Origin: Holdemania sp. Marseille-P2844
GTDB taxonomy: Bacteria; Bacillota_I; Bacilli_A; Erysipelotrichales; Erysipelotrichaceae
Length of the DNA: 64,000 nt
Assembly (NCBI RefSeq): GCF_900120005.1
Contig: NZ_LT635451.1
Span: 620,046-684,045 of the forward strand
Direction: 5' to 3'
The translations under genes were made by a program, and so were the position numbers. This document shows positions 1-9,513 of this stretch, one piece after another. Below the pieces are notes generated by a model, which did no database searches, was not told the DNA's origin, and saw only the letters and a list, made by a program, of their open reading frames with translations. Numbering within the stretch: position 1 is the first letter of the stretch; each line of letters begins with the position of its first letter.

Positions 1-874
1 TGATCCGCTGCCGCATTTTCTCCCGCAGGTCGGCAGGCGCCAGCACCTCAGTGCAATCGGCCATCGACAACAGATAACTCAGCAGCCATTCACCATCGGG
101 GCAGGTAAACTGGACCGTCGTCATTTCCGGCGTCTGCTTCAATTCTATCTGCTGAAAATCATCCATCAGCCGCGCGATCCCCTGCGGCTGGACCTTCATC
201 GTAATCGTCACGCATCTCTCGCTGACCGGCAGCGGCATCAGGATCTTTTCCGGCAGCGGGCGCGGCTCAAAGCTCTCGTCCAGTTCCGTCACTTCGCGCA
301 TCCGCACGATTTTAAAAAAGCGTTCTTCTTCCCGCAGCGCGCACCAGCCATAACAATACCACGCCTGCGCTTTAAACACCAGCCGCAGCGGTTCAACGAT
401 ACGATGCGTCGCCTCCCGGTTCAGTCCGTAATAATCAAATTGGATACGTTTGCGGTTTAAAATCGCATGGCGCAGAAGACTGAATAAATCCGGCTGCTCA
501 GCCGTCTTGGACCACAGTGAAAAATCCGCTTCGATCCAGGCCTGCCGCGGTTGTCCCAGCAAGGCAGATACTTTTTGCAAGACCTGTGTTTCTTCCTGCA
601 CGCCGGTGGACCGCAAACCTTCCAGCAACGCCGTCAGCTCCTGCTTTTCCGCTTCTGAGAAAACGGTCTTATTCAAGACAAACGTATCCCACAGTTCGAT
701 CCCGCCGTCCTTTCCCCTGCGGGCATAAATCGGAATTCCCGCCCGGGAGAGAAAATCAAGATCCCGATAGATCGTCCGTACGGACACCTCGAAACGGTCC
801 GCCAGTTCCTGAGCCGTGATTTTCCTGCGTTCTAAAAGCAGGTAAACAATTTCAAAGCATCGGTTCATCTGCAT
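1..874 (-). CDS. WYL-domain helix-turn-helix transcriptional regulator (YafY/DeoR-like), 3' end cut by window
   Basis: The minus-strand reading starts MQMNRCFEIVYLLLERRKIT and continues with a winged HTH (TAQELADRFEVSVRTIYRDL). It runs open to base 1, where the last residues read CTEVLAPADLREKMRQRI. That is typical of the very end of YafY-type WYL regulators, so only a few codons are missing. The family binds DNA through the N-terminal HTH and senses a ligand or nucleic acid through the WYL domain. The start at 874 has GAGG eight bases upstream; a second ATG at 868 is spaced less well. The gene is divorced from the polysaccharide operon by a terminator and has its own promoter overlapping an inverted repeat, which suggests autoregulation. 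Target genes are unknown. Confidence 0.85.
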   Translation of the reverse strand, partial: MQMNRCFEIVYLLLERRKITAQELADRFEVSVRTIYRDLDFLSRAGIPIYARRGKDGGIELWDTFVLNKTVFSEAEKQELTALLEGLRSTGVQEETQVLQKVSALLGQPRQAWIEADFSLWSKTAEQPDLFSLLRHAILNRKRIQFDYYGLNREATHRIVEPLRLVFKAQAWYCYGWCALREEERFFKIVRMREVTELDESFEPRPLPEKILMPLPVSERCVTITMKVQPQGIARLMDDFQQIELKQTPEMTTVQFTCPDGEWLLSYLLSMADCTEVLAPADLREKMRQRI

Positions 875-911
875 TATCGAATCCTCGCTTTCCTGCAAAT
901 CTGAAGTCTCT

Positions 912-945
912 GTTCTGATTATAACAGAACCAGACTTGCGCGCAA
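912..945 (-). promoter_or_regulatory. Promoter of the WYL regulator with overlapping inverted repeat
   Basis: On the minus strand TTGCGC (945-940) is followed after 16 bases by TATAAT (923-918). The -10 box sits exactly between the arms of a perfect 6-bp inverted repeat (GTTCTG 912-917, CAGAAC 925-930), a typical arrangement for a repressor site. That the WYL protein itself binds here is inference. Confidence 0.55.
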
Positions 946-949
946 ACAG

Positions 950-973
950 AAAAACAATGCCGTCTGGGCATTG
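950..973 (-). terminator. Intrinsic terminator of the polysaccharide operon
   Basis: A 7-bp stem (CAATGCC / GGCATTG) with a 5-base loop is followed on the minus strand by a T run. It lies just after the stop of the last gene of the 982-9461 operon. Confidence 0.8.
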
Positions 974-981
974 TGATTGAA

Positions 982-1854
982 TTACTGACGTTGTAAAAAA
1001 GCCTGAACTTCTTCAAGGTAATGATAGCCTGGATAAATCTTTCCCTGAGGAAATTGTTCCTGCAGTCCGGCCCAGGCTTGACGAAGCTCATCCAGCGACG
1101 CATCATGATAGGTGTTGTTGGATTCCAGACCATGCTTACCCGGAGCGATAAATTCATAAATGGCAATCAACGTTTTGTGGCTGTGTTGGGTATATTCCAC
1201 TTCCCTGGCCAGCTGGCCGGCTTCGTCATGGCGGTTGTAATTCATGATTGCCGCCTGGTCGCAGGCCTCGCTGATCAACTGTTCAAGCGGTTCGGCATAG
1301 TCTTGATCATACCAGTATGGCAGGCAGATCACAACCTCCAGATTCAGCGCCTTCGCCTGCTTGTAATAAATCACCATCTGATCGGCATAGTCCTGCAATA
1401 AAGTCAGCCGGTCTTCCGTGTCCCATTGCGGCAGAAGATAGGGCTCAATATCCAGCACCACGCCGCGCAGCCGCTGAGATGCGGAACTTGTTTCATTGTA
1501 ATCAGCGACTAAGGTAAGCCGTGACAACACCTCCTCTGCCTGTTCGTGCAGTGCCCATGTGGCATCCCCCATCAATGCGTAACAGTCGATCCCCTGGGTG
1601 TGCAGCTGGCTGACAAAGCGCTGGACTTCGGTTTTCTCACGCAGCATTTCCAACGGAAATTCCTGAAACAGCTGAGTCAGCGGAAGCTGCTCGTTAACCG
1701 TCAGCACCGCCTCGATTCCTTCTGCACTCACAGCCGTGCGGTTCCAGGAGAATAAGCTGCCGGCCTTGGGGCGAGTATGCGATGATTGCAGTCCCAAGGC
1801 CGCCAGAGTAAGCGCCAGTCCTGCAACTAACAATATTCCTGTTTTCCGTTTCAT
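982..1854 (-). CDS. Secreted or membrane-anchored TIM-barrel-like glycoside hydrolase-like protein
   Basis: 290 residues. The N-terminus has a basic start and a hydrophobic segment (about residues 3-22), consistent with a signal peptide or anchor. The core has a GVVLDIEPYLLPQWD stretch, a DxE-type motif resembling the catalytic strand of GH18-like barrels, and later AIMNYNRHD and GKIYPGYHYLEE, which look like further barrel strands. I cannot name a family with certainty. The start codon overlaps the stop of the upstream glycan synthase by one base (TAATG), so the two are translationally coupled. A role in trimming or releasing the polymer made by the operon is inference. The gene is last in the operon and is followed by a terminator. 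Confidence 0.6.
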   Translation of the reverse strand: MKRKTGILLVAGLALTLAALGLQSSHTRPKAGSLFSWNRTAVSAEGIEAVLTVNEQLPLTQLFQEFPLEMLREKTEVQRFVSQLHTQGIDCYALMGDATWALHEQAEEVLSRLTLVADYNETSSASQRLRGVVLDIEPYLLPQWDTEDRLTLLQDYADQMVIYYKQAKALNLEVVICLPYWYDQDYAEPLEQLISEACDQAAIMNYNRHDEAGQLAREVEYTQHSHKTLIAIYEFIAPGKHGLESNNTYHDASLDELRQAWAGLQEQFPQGKIYPGYHYLEEVQAFLQRQ

Positions 1855-3284
1855 TATTTTTCGCTGCCTTCCTTGACGGTGACGGCCGGATTATTCGCAG
1901 TCCGGGTAATTGCTTCCCAATGATTCTTTCGCTTGCGGTAGCTGAATAAGGCCAGCATCCGCACAGTTGACAAATACAGGCGTAAGAAAATGATTTCAAA
2001 CAAGCATAAGCCGATCGCTTTGATCACGTCCAAAAGCGAAATTGTTAAATTTTGCGTATGAATCCGACTGAAAAATGCCACCAGCGTCAAGACGCCGCTG
2101 AAGCAGGCGTAGACGAGATAAAAATAAACGACAAAGGGATAATTGATCAGATTGGTGACCCATGCCAAAGCGATCGTCAACAAACCGAACAGCTCGATAT
2201 AAGGTGAAAACAATTCGTAAAGCAGATAGTAGAAATAGGAAATCAAGCTGACAAAACCATATTTGACATTCAGGAACAGCCGGCGATATTTTGTCAGGCT
2301 CTGGAACAGACCAATATGCCAGCGGCGGCGCTGCTTCGTCAGATCGAGCAGGGTCGAAGGCGCCTGGCTCCAGCAGATCGCATCCGGCGCATAGCGAATT
2401 GCGTAGGGAATATCATGTGCCCGGCAGAACACATGCAGCTTGGTCACCAATTCCATATCCTCCCCCATCGTATTCCGGTCATAGCCGCCGACCGTGATGA
2501 CCAGATCTTTCTTAAATAAACCAAACGCACCGGAGATGATCAAATTTCCGTTGTATTGATCCATCAGGATCCGGGAAGTCAGAAATGACCGGTCATACTC
2601 CAGAATTTGCATGCATATCAGCGGATTGGACGGCAGGTGATAATGTTTTACCTTGCCATTTTCCAGCGTTACGCCGTTGGAAATACGCACCAGTCCGCCG
2701 ACGGCGATCACCTCGTCGCTTTCCAGCAACGGCCGCACCGCATATTCCAGGGAATCTCGCTGAAGCATCGAATCGGCGTCCATACAGACAAAATACGGGA
2801 AACGGGAGGCGTTGATGCCCATGTTCAGCGCATCAGCCTTGCCGCCGTTTTCCTTGACGATCAGAGTCACGCGAATGCCGTGGATTTCCCGTTCGTAGAT
2901 TGCTTTCTGTTTCTTGCAAGGCACCTGACGACGGATTGGGCGTTGGGTTTCGATTAAATTAAAGGCTTCAATCAGCCGCTGGCTTGTCTGGTCGGTCGAC
3001 CCGTCGTCAACGACTAAAACTTCATATAACTTATAATCCAGCTGCAGCAGGGAACACACCGTATCGACGACTGTGACTTCCTCGTTGTGCGCCGGAACGA
3101 TTACGGATACCGGCACATAATAATCGTGCTTCAGCTCGTTTTTCATTTTTTCTAGATAGCGGTTGCGGTAAAGCACGCTGGCGCCAACGACTACGGAGAT
3201 AAACAGGAAGGTGCTGTAGCCGATCAGATAGAACACGAAGAAGAATTCGACGTTCGCAAGAAAATCTTTAATCAGATCCATCAT
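1854..3284 (-). CDS. Processive family 2 glycosyltransferase (cellulose/hyaluronan/PNAG synthase-like)
   Basis: 476 residues. An N-terminal membrane segment (about 12-38) is followed by a GT-A domain and several C-terminal membrane helices (about 340-450). The landmarks of processive beta-glycan synthases are visible: DDGS (93-96), the DxD motif DAD (169-171), GED (274-276, catalytic base region) and QRRRW (318-322). It should polymerise a sugar from a UDP-donor and export it through its own membrane channel. No PilZ domain is seen, so direct c-di-GMP control is not indicated. It overlaps the upstream HEAT-repeat gene by four bases (ATGA) and the downstream gene by one. The sugar cannot be told from sequence alone. 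Confidence 0.85.
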   Translation of the reverse strand: MMDLIKDFLANVEFFFVFYLIGYSTFLFISVVVGASVLYRNRYLEKMKNELKHDYYVPVSVIVPAHNEEVTVVDTVCSLLQLDYKLYEVLVVDDGSTDQTSQRLIEAFNLIETQRPIRRQVPCKKQKAIYEREIHGIRVTLIVKENGGKADALNMGINASRFPYFVCMDADSMLQRDSLEYAVRPLLESDEVIAVGGLVRISNGVTLENGKVKHYHLPSNPLICMQILEYDRSFLTSRILMDQYNGNLIISGAFGLFKKDLVITVGGYDRNTMGEDMELVTKLHVFCRAHDIPYAIRYAPDAICWSQAPSTLLDLTKQRRRWHIGLFQSLTKYRRLFLNVKYGFVSLISYFYYLLYELFSPYIELFGLLTIALAWVTNLINYPFVVYFYLVYACFSGVLTLVAFFSRIHTQNLTISLLDVIKAIGLCLFEIIFLRLYLSTVRMLALFSYRKRKNHWEAITRTANNPAVTVKEGSEK

Positions 3285-4393
3285 CCGGCAGTGCCCTCCC
3301 TTCCTTCATTTTCTTTCAGCTTGTATTCGAGAATCTCACGCGCATACCGATCCGGGCCCGTCAGGATATCCTGCATCTGCGCTAACGGCACATGCAGATT
3401 CAGCAGGGCCTGAGCGCTGTTATACCGGACATGCCAGAAACGTGAATGCAGCCCCTGCTTTAAACATTCGATCGTCTGTGAGCCGGGATAGCTGTCCAGC
3501 GCCGAGGCGGCCAGAGCTGCGTATTCCCAACTCCGGCTTTCATCCTGCAGCAATTCCAGGAGCAGCGGATACGCCTGGGGATCCGGCCAGCGGCGCAGAT
3601 AACGCAGTACGGCGAAATGAATTTCCGGATCTTGACGCGGATCGTTCAGCCGGGCGAACAAGAGCTCGGCAAATTGCGGACCGACCATTCGAAAATAATT
3701 GATCAGCGCGCATTGATAGACCGGCGTCAGCTCATCCATGCGCTGCCAAAGCTGCTGAGCAAGCGCGTTCTGGTCGCCTGGAAACCGCAGCAGATCATCG
3801 CTGATCAACTTCTGGCTGTGCTGGATTTCATTGCGCGAAAGCAAAAGTACAGCCTGCGTTACCGATTGCGGATTGCCCGAAGCCACCAATGCCTGAAAGG
3901 CATTCTCCCGGCAATACACTGAATTGTGCAGCAGAATTTGTAAAACCAGCCGCGTCAGCTCGTCTTCAAAGCCGGCGTTAAGCAAACGAAACTGTCCGAT
4001 CACATATACCACATAAGCTTGCGTTACCAGGTCTTTGCGGGTTAACTGAAACGCGACTTGGACAAAACAATCGCGATATTGTTTTAAATACGCGTAAAGT
4101 TCCTCCGGCTGATGGACTTGCAGCTCGGCGGCTGCTTGTTGATAGGCGATCAGCTCGACCAGATAACGCAGCTTCCGGTTCAACAGCCGGCGATGCTGTT
4201 CCTTTTTGTCCCGGGAACAATCCTGACAGGCCAGCTGTTGTTCAATGCGTGTCAGCCATTGCCGGCGGCGCTTTTCAATGAATCGCTCCCGCACATGATT
4301 CTTGCCGATCGCGAATAAATTGAAGAGCAATATGCTGAAGCAGATGACCATATAAACAAAGACCAGCGCTTCTGCCCGAATATGAATTCTCAT
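3281..4393 (-). CDS. Membrane-anchored HEAT-repeat protein of the polysaccharide operon
   Basis: 370 residues. One transmembrane helix near the N-terminus (about 9-30) is followed by a basic stretch (RERFIEKRRRQW) and then a long alpha-helical domain. Recurrent helical pairs are seen, for example around LVASGNPQSVTQAVLLLS and LRYLRRWPDPQAYPLLLELL, ending in repeats with the HEAT-like pattern HSRFWHVRYNSAQALLNL. Such scaffolds usually assemble protein complexes. The topology suggests the helical domain is cytoplasmic. Tight coupling to the glycan synthase (four-base overlap) suggests it is a partner of that enzyme; this is inference from context. Confidence 0.7.
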   Translation of the reverse strand: MRIHIRAEALVFVYMVICFSILLFNLFAIGKNHVRERFIEKRRRQWLTRIEQQLACQDCSRDKKEQHRRLLNRKLRYLVELIAYQQAAAELQVHQPEELYAYLKQYRDCFVQVAFQLTRKDLVTQAYVVYVIGQFRLLNAGFEDELTRLVLQILLHNSVYCRENAFQALVASGNPQSVTQAVLLLSRNEIQHSQKLISDDLLRFPGDQNALAQQLWQRMDELTPVYQCALINYFRMVGPQFAELLFARLNDPRQDPEIHFAVLRYLRRWPDPQAYPLLLELLQDESRSWEYAALAASALDSYPGSQTIECLKQGLHSRFWHVRYNSAQALLNLHVPLAQMQDILTGPDRYAREILEYKLKENEGREGTAG

Positions 4394-4405
4394 GGTATCC
4401 GCTCC

Positions 4406-6542
4406 TTACTTCGGCGCCCAGACCTGCTGCATCCGCCAGTATGCTTCTTTTAATCGTTCGTGACAGGTCACCTTGCGGCCCCATCCTTTTAACGGGATTC
4501 TGCCCATTGCAACTTCTCCCTGATATTTTGTCGTCGCACCGATCTGGATTGAGGAAATCGTCAGATTTTCGACGCCGTATTTTTCGTAGTAATCATCGTG
4601 AATCTGCATTTCGCTCGGATTGGAAAAATTCAACAGCTCCCACGGAAGCCGCAGTTCCACCGCGTGTTCCGCAAAGCAATAATCTGTCAGGGAATTAAAA
4701 TCCGCAGCTTCCGGATTGCCGTTGCCGCGCTTCAAAATTCCCGTTGGATCGGTTGCCGGCATTTCCCGGACCTTGCTTAAGCCAAGTTGATAGCGGGATA
4801 CATCCTGCAGAATAAGTTGGATCGGCTTAAAAACCGGACTGTCCTTAGCCGGCGGGTCCAGAAACGGATCTTCCCCATAAACCAGGGATCCAGAAACAGC
4901 GTTGAGGACTTCATAGCGTTCCTGAACCTGAATCTCGGCCTGATCTCCCCGGATCATCAGATAAAAATCAACCGGCTGATCAAAGTTCAGCGCTGTGCCA
5001 AGCACAGTGGAACTGCCGGATTTCGGCGTAATATCCAATCCCAGCGATAACCGGTCTGCGACGGGGTTATAATTTTCACCTTCGATCATCAGATACAAAT
5101 ACTTTTCATCATATTGCGCGTACAGCCGCAGCGCATCTGCTTCCAAAACAGGCTCCATGTCCTGCCATTCTTCCAGATCGCCATCCGGATAACTGACGCT
5201 GCGCTCCTTCCCCGGATCAAACGCCAACAGGCCGAAAAACTGTTCGTTCGTCTGAACATCGCTCCAGAATGGCGTTTTTGTCAGATCGACATGCGCCATG
5301 GTGTTCCAGGTCCGCTTGAACCATTCATCCTGCCAGCTGAATACAATCGAGCCGGCACAGCCGGAAGCCATGATATCTTCATAGCATGAAACCAGAGCTT
5401 CCGCCTGTTCTGTTTCATTCAGTCCGCCCTGACTGCGGCCCCGGCTTTCTTTTTTTGCCTGCCCCCGCGAGCTGGGAACGCCGAACTCGGCAATGACCAC
5501 CGGCATCGTATGATAAGTCCGCCAGCTGTTTTAAATAAGCATAATAAGAATTTTGTTCACCCCTTTGGTCCGTGATATCCATGGCGTCGCCGATTTCATA
5601 GCGGTTCATCACGCCCAGGTAATCCGGAAAGTAGGGATAGACATGATAGGAAGCGAATTGTCCGGCCTGAAAGGCAGGCTGGACCGCAATGTGTTCGACG
5701 TTGACCGAAGCAAATTTCTCAAACATTTTCTTCATCAGATCCGGATAGTCAAAGGGATCGGTCGTCGGCCAGTTGGAAAACGCGATCATCTTCTGACAAT
5801 GGAAGCGCTGATCCTCATAGCGGGCCAGCGTATCGCCGACCTGCGCCAGCATTGCTTCAAACGCGTTTGCTTCAGGCGTTGTGCTGAAATATTCTCCATG
5901 ATAAGCCATATCCGGATACCGCTGGTTTGTAAACGCCACGGTTGTAGGCTCCCATTCCACCCCGAGGATATAGCCGATCACCCAGGGCGAAACATCATGA
6001 TGATAAGAACCGGAACCCGTGCCATATCCCAGAGAGAACATCTGCCTGCCATGCAGGATATTGATCAAAGTTCGGGCATCTTCTAAAAAGGTTCCTAAAA
6101 AAGCCTGATCATAAGCATCCCGGTGAGAAAATTGCACATAATCATTGACCCACAGTCCGTGAATCAGATATAACGGTTCTTCCCGCCCCTGATTGTATTC
6201 ATAGAACGCGTTGTAGAAATCGGAATTCAGGATTGTATAAACCCGGATCGTATTGGCGCCCATCTGCTGAATTAAATCAAACCAGCGCAGATAGGTTTCC
6301 TTATCTACCTTGTAATCCGTTGCAAAATAACCGGGAATTCCCGCACCCAGGTCAACGCCGCGAATCTCAAATGGCTCATATCCTTCCGATTCCCGGATTA
6401 AAATCTGCCGCCCCGCCGTCTTCGCTATAATCTCAGCCGGCCGCTCTGAGGTTTGCCAGTTCAACCCGTAACGGTAATCGAACCATTGGAAAGCCAGAAA
6501 CAGACAAAGCAGGACGCTGACGGTAATAATAAACTTTTTCAT
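4406..6542 (-). pseudogene. Secreted glycosidase-like protein with C-terminal carbohydrate-binding domain, interrupted by a one-base frameshift
   Basis: Two overlapping readings form one protein of about 710 residues. The 5' part (start 6542) has an N-terminal anchor or signal and a TIM-barrel-like region (IRGVDLGAGIPGYF, GANTIRVYTI). It keeps its sense through ...LKQLAD near 5517. The 3' part resumes in another frame as YHTMPVVIAEFGVPSSRG, a typical barrel strand with a glutamate, and ends in a beta-rich domain (DLEEWQDMEP, LYAQYDEKYLYLMIEG) like DOMON/CBM9 modules. Removing one A of the pair at 5515-5516 (plus strand) joins the two exactly. It is either a real inactivating change or an assembly error. 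Its position in the operon suggests processing of the exported glycan. Confidence 0.7.
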
Positions 6543-6557
6543 CGGACAGCCTCCTTT

Positions 6558-8048
6558 TTAATGGTTGTATTTTTTATTGACGGATTCATGCGCATAATGA
6601 CGCAGACTGTCGATATGTTCGTCCAGCCATGTTCCTCTTGCGATTAAATAAGCTTTCATATGCGCGACAGCTTCTTCGTAGTCATGTGGATTCCGTAACA
6701 ACGGACGCAGATAATTGCGGTCGATCTCATTCAGAATCGCGCCTGCCTGATCGCCGGTCTGCCAATTTTGATCCGCTTCCAACTGATGCGGACGGTCAAA
6801 CGTATAACCCCAGACTTCAAAATTTCGATCAATCGCCGGGCCCAGATATTGCTGCGTTTCGTCGATGAACGTCAATAACGATTCTTCACTTAACACCGAC
6901 TGCCGCAGCAGTTTATACCGCTGAATCACACGCTCAATAAAATCCTCATCCTTGCACAGCATAAAAAACCAGGTCTTATCCGGCATGGAAAAACCGTCGA
7001 CAGGCAATTCGATATCCTGATAATTATCCAGCATGTTGTTGAAATCCCAGACGCAGATTCCTACCTTGCCGCCCAGACTGCGATACAAATACGTCGAATA
7101 ACTGCCGGCGTCGATATTGCGGAAAAATTCGTTGATGATGAAATAATCGACAAATGAATCTACGTCCAATAATTGCCGATAGCCAAATTCCCGGGAATCG
7201 TAATCAAACGAATACAACGCTTTTTCGACTTCCCCGAGATCCCGCTCAATATAAGCTCTCAACGGTTCTGTCAGTTTTCCGATACCGGGATATTTCACGT
7301 CCATCGCCTGGCTGATGTCCAGAATATAGGTATAATCAGTAAACACGTCAAGCTGCTTCGGATCCGCATTTTCACGGTCCAGCCGCACGATATACCCTGT
7401 TTTCTGCAATTTTTCATTGATTTCTGTCACATTAATCCGATCTTTCGAGCGGCTGATTTGTTCCATCAAGAGATAGACGCCCTGATACTCATCGTCAACG
7501 AACAACTCGCAATAACGGACGTTAGGCGCATAGTCCATAATCTGTCCGGCAATGTTCATCGCAATATAATTGCGCATCAGCGTCTTGTCCAGAAACGGAC
7601 CGTTCAGCACCCATTCCTGGTCCGCCGCCATGCCTAAGAGCGAACGTTTCTTCTTTTTGCTATCGTCGTTCATGGTGACGATGGAATAAGACTTTTTATC
7701 AAAATGCAAACTGGAATTGCCGCGGTAACGAATCGCTGCCAGGGTTGACAACGTCGGCTCGTCGCTCAGCCGGTTACCGTCGCTTCCATCCCAGACTGTC
7801 AGTTCCGCCAGAATCCGTTCATGACTGTGATCTTCCCCTGGAACCGCCTGCGCCCGCGTGCTTAACTTCAGTATTGGCAAATGCGTACAAAACTCCGTGG
7901 ATGCGGTTCCTTCGCACACCTGGGAGGAAGCCGCAGACTGGCGGTGCTGTATAATTCGGACCTTATTTTCCGGCGTCAGCGTCTGCACCGTTAAGGCAAC
8001 CGCGACGATCAGAAAACACAATCCCAGCAGGAATAATTTCCGCTTCAT
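6558..8048 (-). CDS. CotH-family atypical kinase, secreted or membrane-anchored
   Basis: 496 residues. An N-terminal hydrophobic segment (about 5-22) directs it outside the membrane. CotH landmarks are present: the RYRGNSS motif (about 108-113) with following lysines in a KKSYSIV context, DKTLMRNYIA, YCELFVDDEYQGVYLLMEQI, and VWDFNNMLDNY (about residue 320), which corresponds to the metal-binding DWD-type motif. CotH proteins are atypical kinases first known from spore coats, where they phosphorylate coat proteins. Homologues also occur in polysaccharide operons together with VTC and DUF4956 proteins, as here. The acceptor in this case could be protein or glycan; this is unresolved. Confidence 0.8.
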   Translation of the reverse strand: MKRKLFLLGLCFLIVAVALTVQTLTPENKVRIIQHRQSAASSQVCEGTASTEFCTHLPILKLSTRAQAVPGEDHSHERILAELTVWDGSDGNRLSDEPTLSTLAAIRYRGNSSLHFDKKSYSIVTMNDDSKKKKRSLLGMAADQEWVLNGPFLDKTLMRNYIAMNIAGQIMDYAPNVRYCELFVDDEYQGVYLLMEQISRSKDRINVTEINEKLQKTGYIVRLDRENADPKQLDVFTDYTYILDISQAMDVKYPGIGKLTEPLRAYIERDLGEVEKALYSFDYDSREFGYRQLLDVDSFVDYFIINEFFRNIDAGSYSTYLYRSLGGKVGICVWDFNNMLDNYQDIELPVDGFSMPDKTWFFMLCKDEDFIERVIQRYKLLRQSVLSEESLLTFIDETQQYLGPAIDRNFEVWGYTFDRPHQLEADQNWQTGDQAGAILNEIDRNYLRPLLRNPHDYEEAVAHMKAYLIARGTWLDEHIDSLRHYAHESVNKKYNH

Positions 8049-8062
8049 CGCTGAGGCCTCGG

Positions 8063-8740
8063 CTAACTGCTGATATCGTCATCCTGAGCGACGACGTTCA
8101 CATATTCAATGTGTTCAACCTGATACAGAGCGTCAGTCACACTGATCTCTTTTTTCAACGATTGCCGGTAACTGCTGCGCGGCAGTTCATAGATCAATTC
8201 CAGCGTATCCGGTGTTGTGTTTTTAACCCGCAGAATTGCTTTCTGATTAAAGTAGTTAAAAACCACGCCTTCGATCTGCCGTTCTGTTGAACGCGCACCG
8301 CGGATGATCAAAAGCATCCGGTTGTCATTTTTAATCCGGCCCAGCGCTAAAAGCACGATGAAAACAATCGCGCTGCCGATCGCACTGGTTACATAATCGC
8401 CCACGCCGCAGCCCAATCCTGCGACAATCGTCCAGAAAATGTAGACCGTATCGCGGCTGTCCTTGATCGCAGTTCTGAAACGCACGATTGACAATGCACC
8501 GACCATCCCTAACGACAACGCGATGTTGTTGCCAATGATCGCCATGACGGTCGCCGTCAGGATTGTCAGCGTTACTAACGAAACGTTGAATTTTTTACTG
8601 TAAATCGTTCCTGTGTGCGACAGCCAGTAGGACAGATAGATCACCAGGCCGATCAGCGCGCTCATCGCAATATGTAGAAACAACGCAAACAGACTGATCT
8701 GATCCACCTGTGAAATCAGGTCGTACAAAAACTGATTCAT
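8063..8740 (-). CDS. DUF4956 family multi-span membrane protein
   Basis: 225 residues from the start at 8740, which has GGGGAG three bases from ATG; an upstream in-frame start would overlap the previous gene and lacks a site. Several hydrophobic segments fill the first half (ALFLHIAMSALIGLVIYLSYWL, LVTLTILTATVMAIIGNNIAL, YVTSAIGSAIVFIVLLALG). Between them is GALSIVRFRTAIKDSRDTVYIFW, a conserved-looking loop characteristic of the DUF4956/MgtC-like group. A soluble C-terminal domain follows. It is sandwiched between the VTC and CotH genes, a combination also seen in other bacteria. The biochemical role is unknown; a function in the same envelope pathway is inferred. Confidence 0.75.
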   Translation of the reverse strand: MNQFLYDLISQVDQISLFALFLHIAMSALIGLVIYLSYWLSHTGTIYSKKFNVSLVTLTILTATVMAIIGNNIALSLGMVGALSIVRFRTAIKDSRDTVYIFWTIVAGLGCGVGDYVTSAIGSAIVFIVLLALGRIKNDNRMLLIIRGARSTERQIEGVVFNYFNQKAILRVKNTTPDTLELIYELPRSSYRQSLKKEISVTDALYQVEHIEYVNVVAQDDDISS

Positions 8741-8765
8741 AAACTCTCCCCTTTTCTTTTGTTGA

Positions 8766-9461
8766 CTAAAAAACGACGGAATGGCTGATTCGCCGGGCCA
8801 GCGCATACTTGCTGACGGCCAGTTCGCTGCGATCGCAGACCTGGATCACCCGTTGAATATAGGAGGGAAGAAAGTGATTAAATTTCACCTCCAGCACCGC
8901 CTGCGCCATCGGAAAAACCGGAACCAGGCTCAGCTTTGGATCAAACAGATGGAAACATCCTTCCGTTGCCCGAATCTGATGGTCAAAAGTAATCCGGATA
9001 TTGTTCTCCGAACCAATCAACGCCAGCCGCTGATATTCAACGATCGTCTTCGGCCGATAAAGCTGAACCCGGATCATTCCATAGCACTCCGCGGCAAAAG
9101 GATCGGAACATGCCAACAACGCTTCCGGATACCCCTGGATCAAAGCTTCGGCCTGGCTTCGCGTCAGCTTCATCGAGCGTTTGCGTTGGTAAGCGCCTTC
9201 CTTCTGCTTGATTTCCAGCAATGCAAAATCTCCTTGAGGATCGTAAACACGTAAGCGCAGCTTCCGCCGCCGTTCCACGCCATCCTCTTTTTCCTGAAAA
9301 TCACGGTCGTTAAGCGTGTCAAAATACAGCGAACGCACCCGGTAGCCTTCTGTCCCGTTATGCGGATCGGGTTTGATCATCGCGCTGAACTGATGCTGCA
9401 GTTGGATCCGCTGACTCTGCGTGATCAGATATTTTTTCTCCTGCCGGATAACTTCTGCCAT
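8766..9461 (-). CDS. VTC-domain protein (CYTH/triphosphate tunnel fold, polyphosphate-polymerase-like)
   Basis: 231 residues from the start at 9461 (GGAGGGG upstream). Motifs of the VTC tunnel fold are seen in order: RQEKKYLIT near the N-terminus, GYRVRSLYFDT, RRKLRLRVY, FALLEIKQKEGAYQRKRS and VLEVKFNHFLPSYI, giving alternating acidic and basic residues for a phosphate tunnel. In yeast the VTC4 domain makes polyphosphate from ATP. Bacterial stand-alone copies are poorly characterised. It is the first gene of the polysaccharide operon, followed by DUF4956 and CotH. A role linking phosphate chemistry to the envelope polymer is a hypothesis. Confidence 0.8.
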   Translation of the reverse strand: MAEVIRQEKKYLITQSQRIQLQHQFSAMIKPDPHNGTEGYRVRSLYFDTLNDRDFQEKEDGVERRRKLRLRVYDPQGDFALLEIKQKEGAYQRKRSMKLTRSQAEALIQGYPEALLACSDPFAAECYGMIRVQLYRPKTIVEYQRLALIGSENNIRITFDHQIRATEGCFHLFDPKLSLVPVFPMAQAVLEVKFNHFLPSYIQRVIQVCDRSELAVSKYALARRISHSVVF

Positions 9462-9507
9462 TGATTCGCCCCTCCTGTCATCCTTATATTTAAAACAGCC
9501 AAGGTTT

Positions 9508-9513
9508 ATTATA
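9508..9513 (-). promoter_or_regulatory. Possible -10 element of the polysaccharide operon
   Basis: A perfect TATAAT lies 47 bases upstream of the VTC gene start on the minus strand. No good -35 hexamer stands at the expected distance, so an activator may be needed. The rest of the 9462-9729 gap holds the terminator of the next gene and nothing else recognisable. Confidence 0.4.

Noticed and set aside
5500..5530. Programmed ribosomal frameshift in the glycosidase-like gene
   Set aside because: No slippery sequence, internal Shine-Dalgarno or downstream structure was found; a simple one-base indel explains it.
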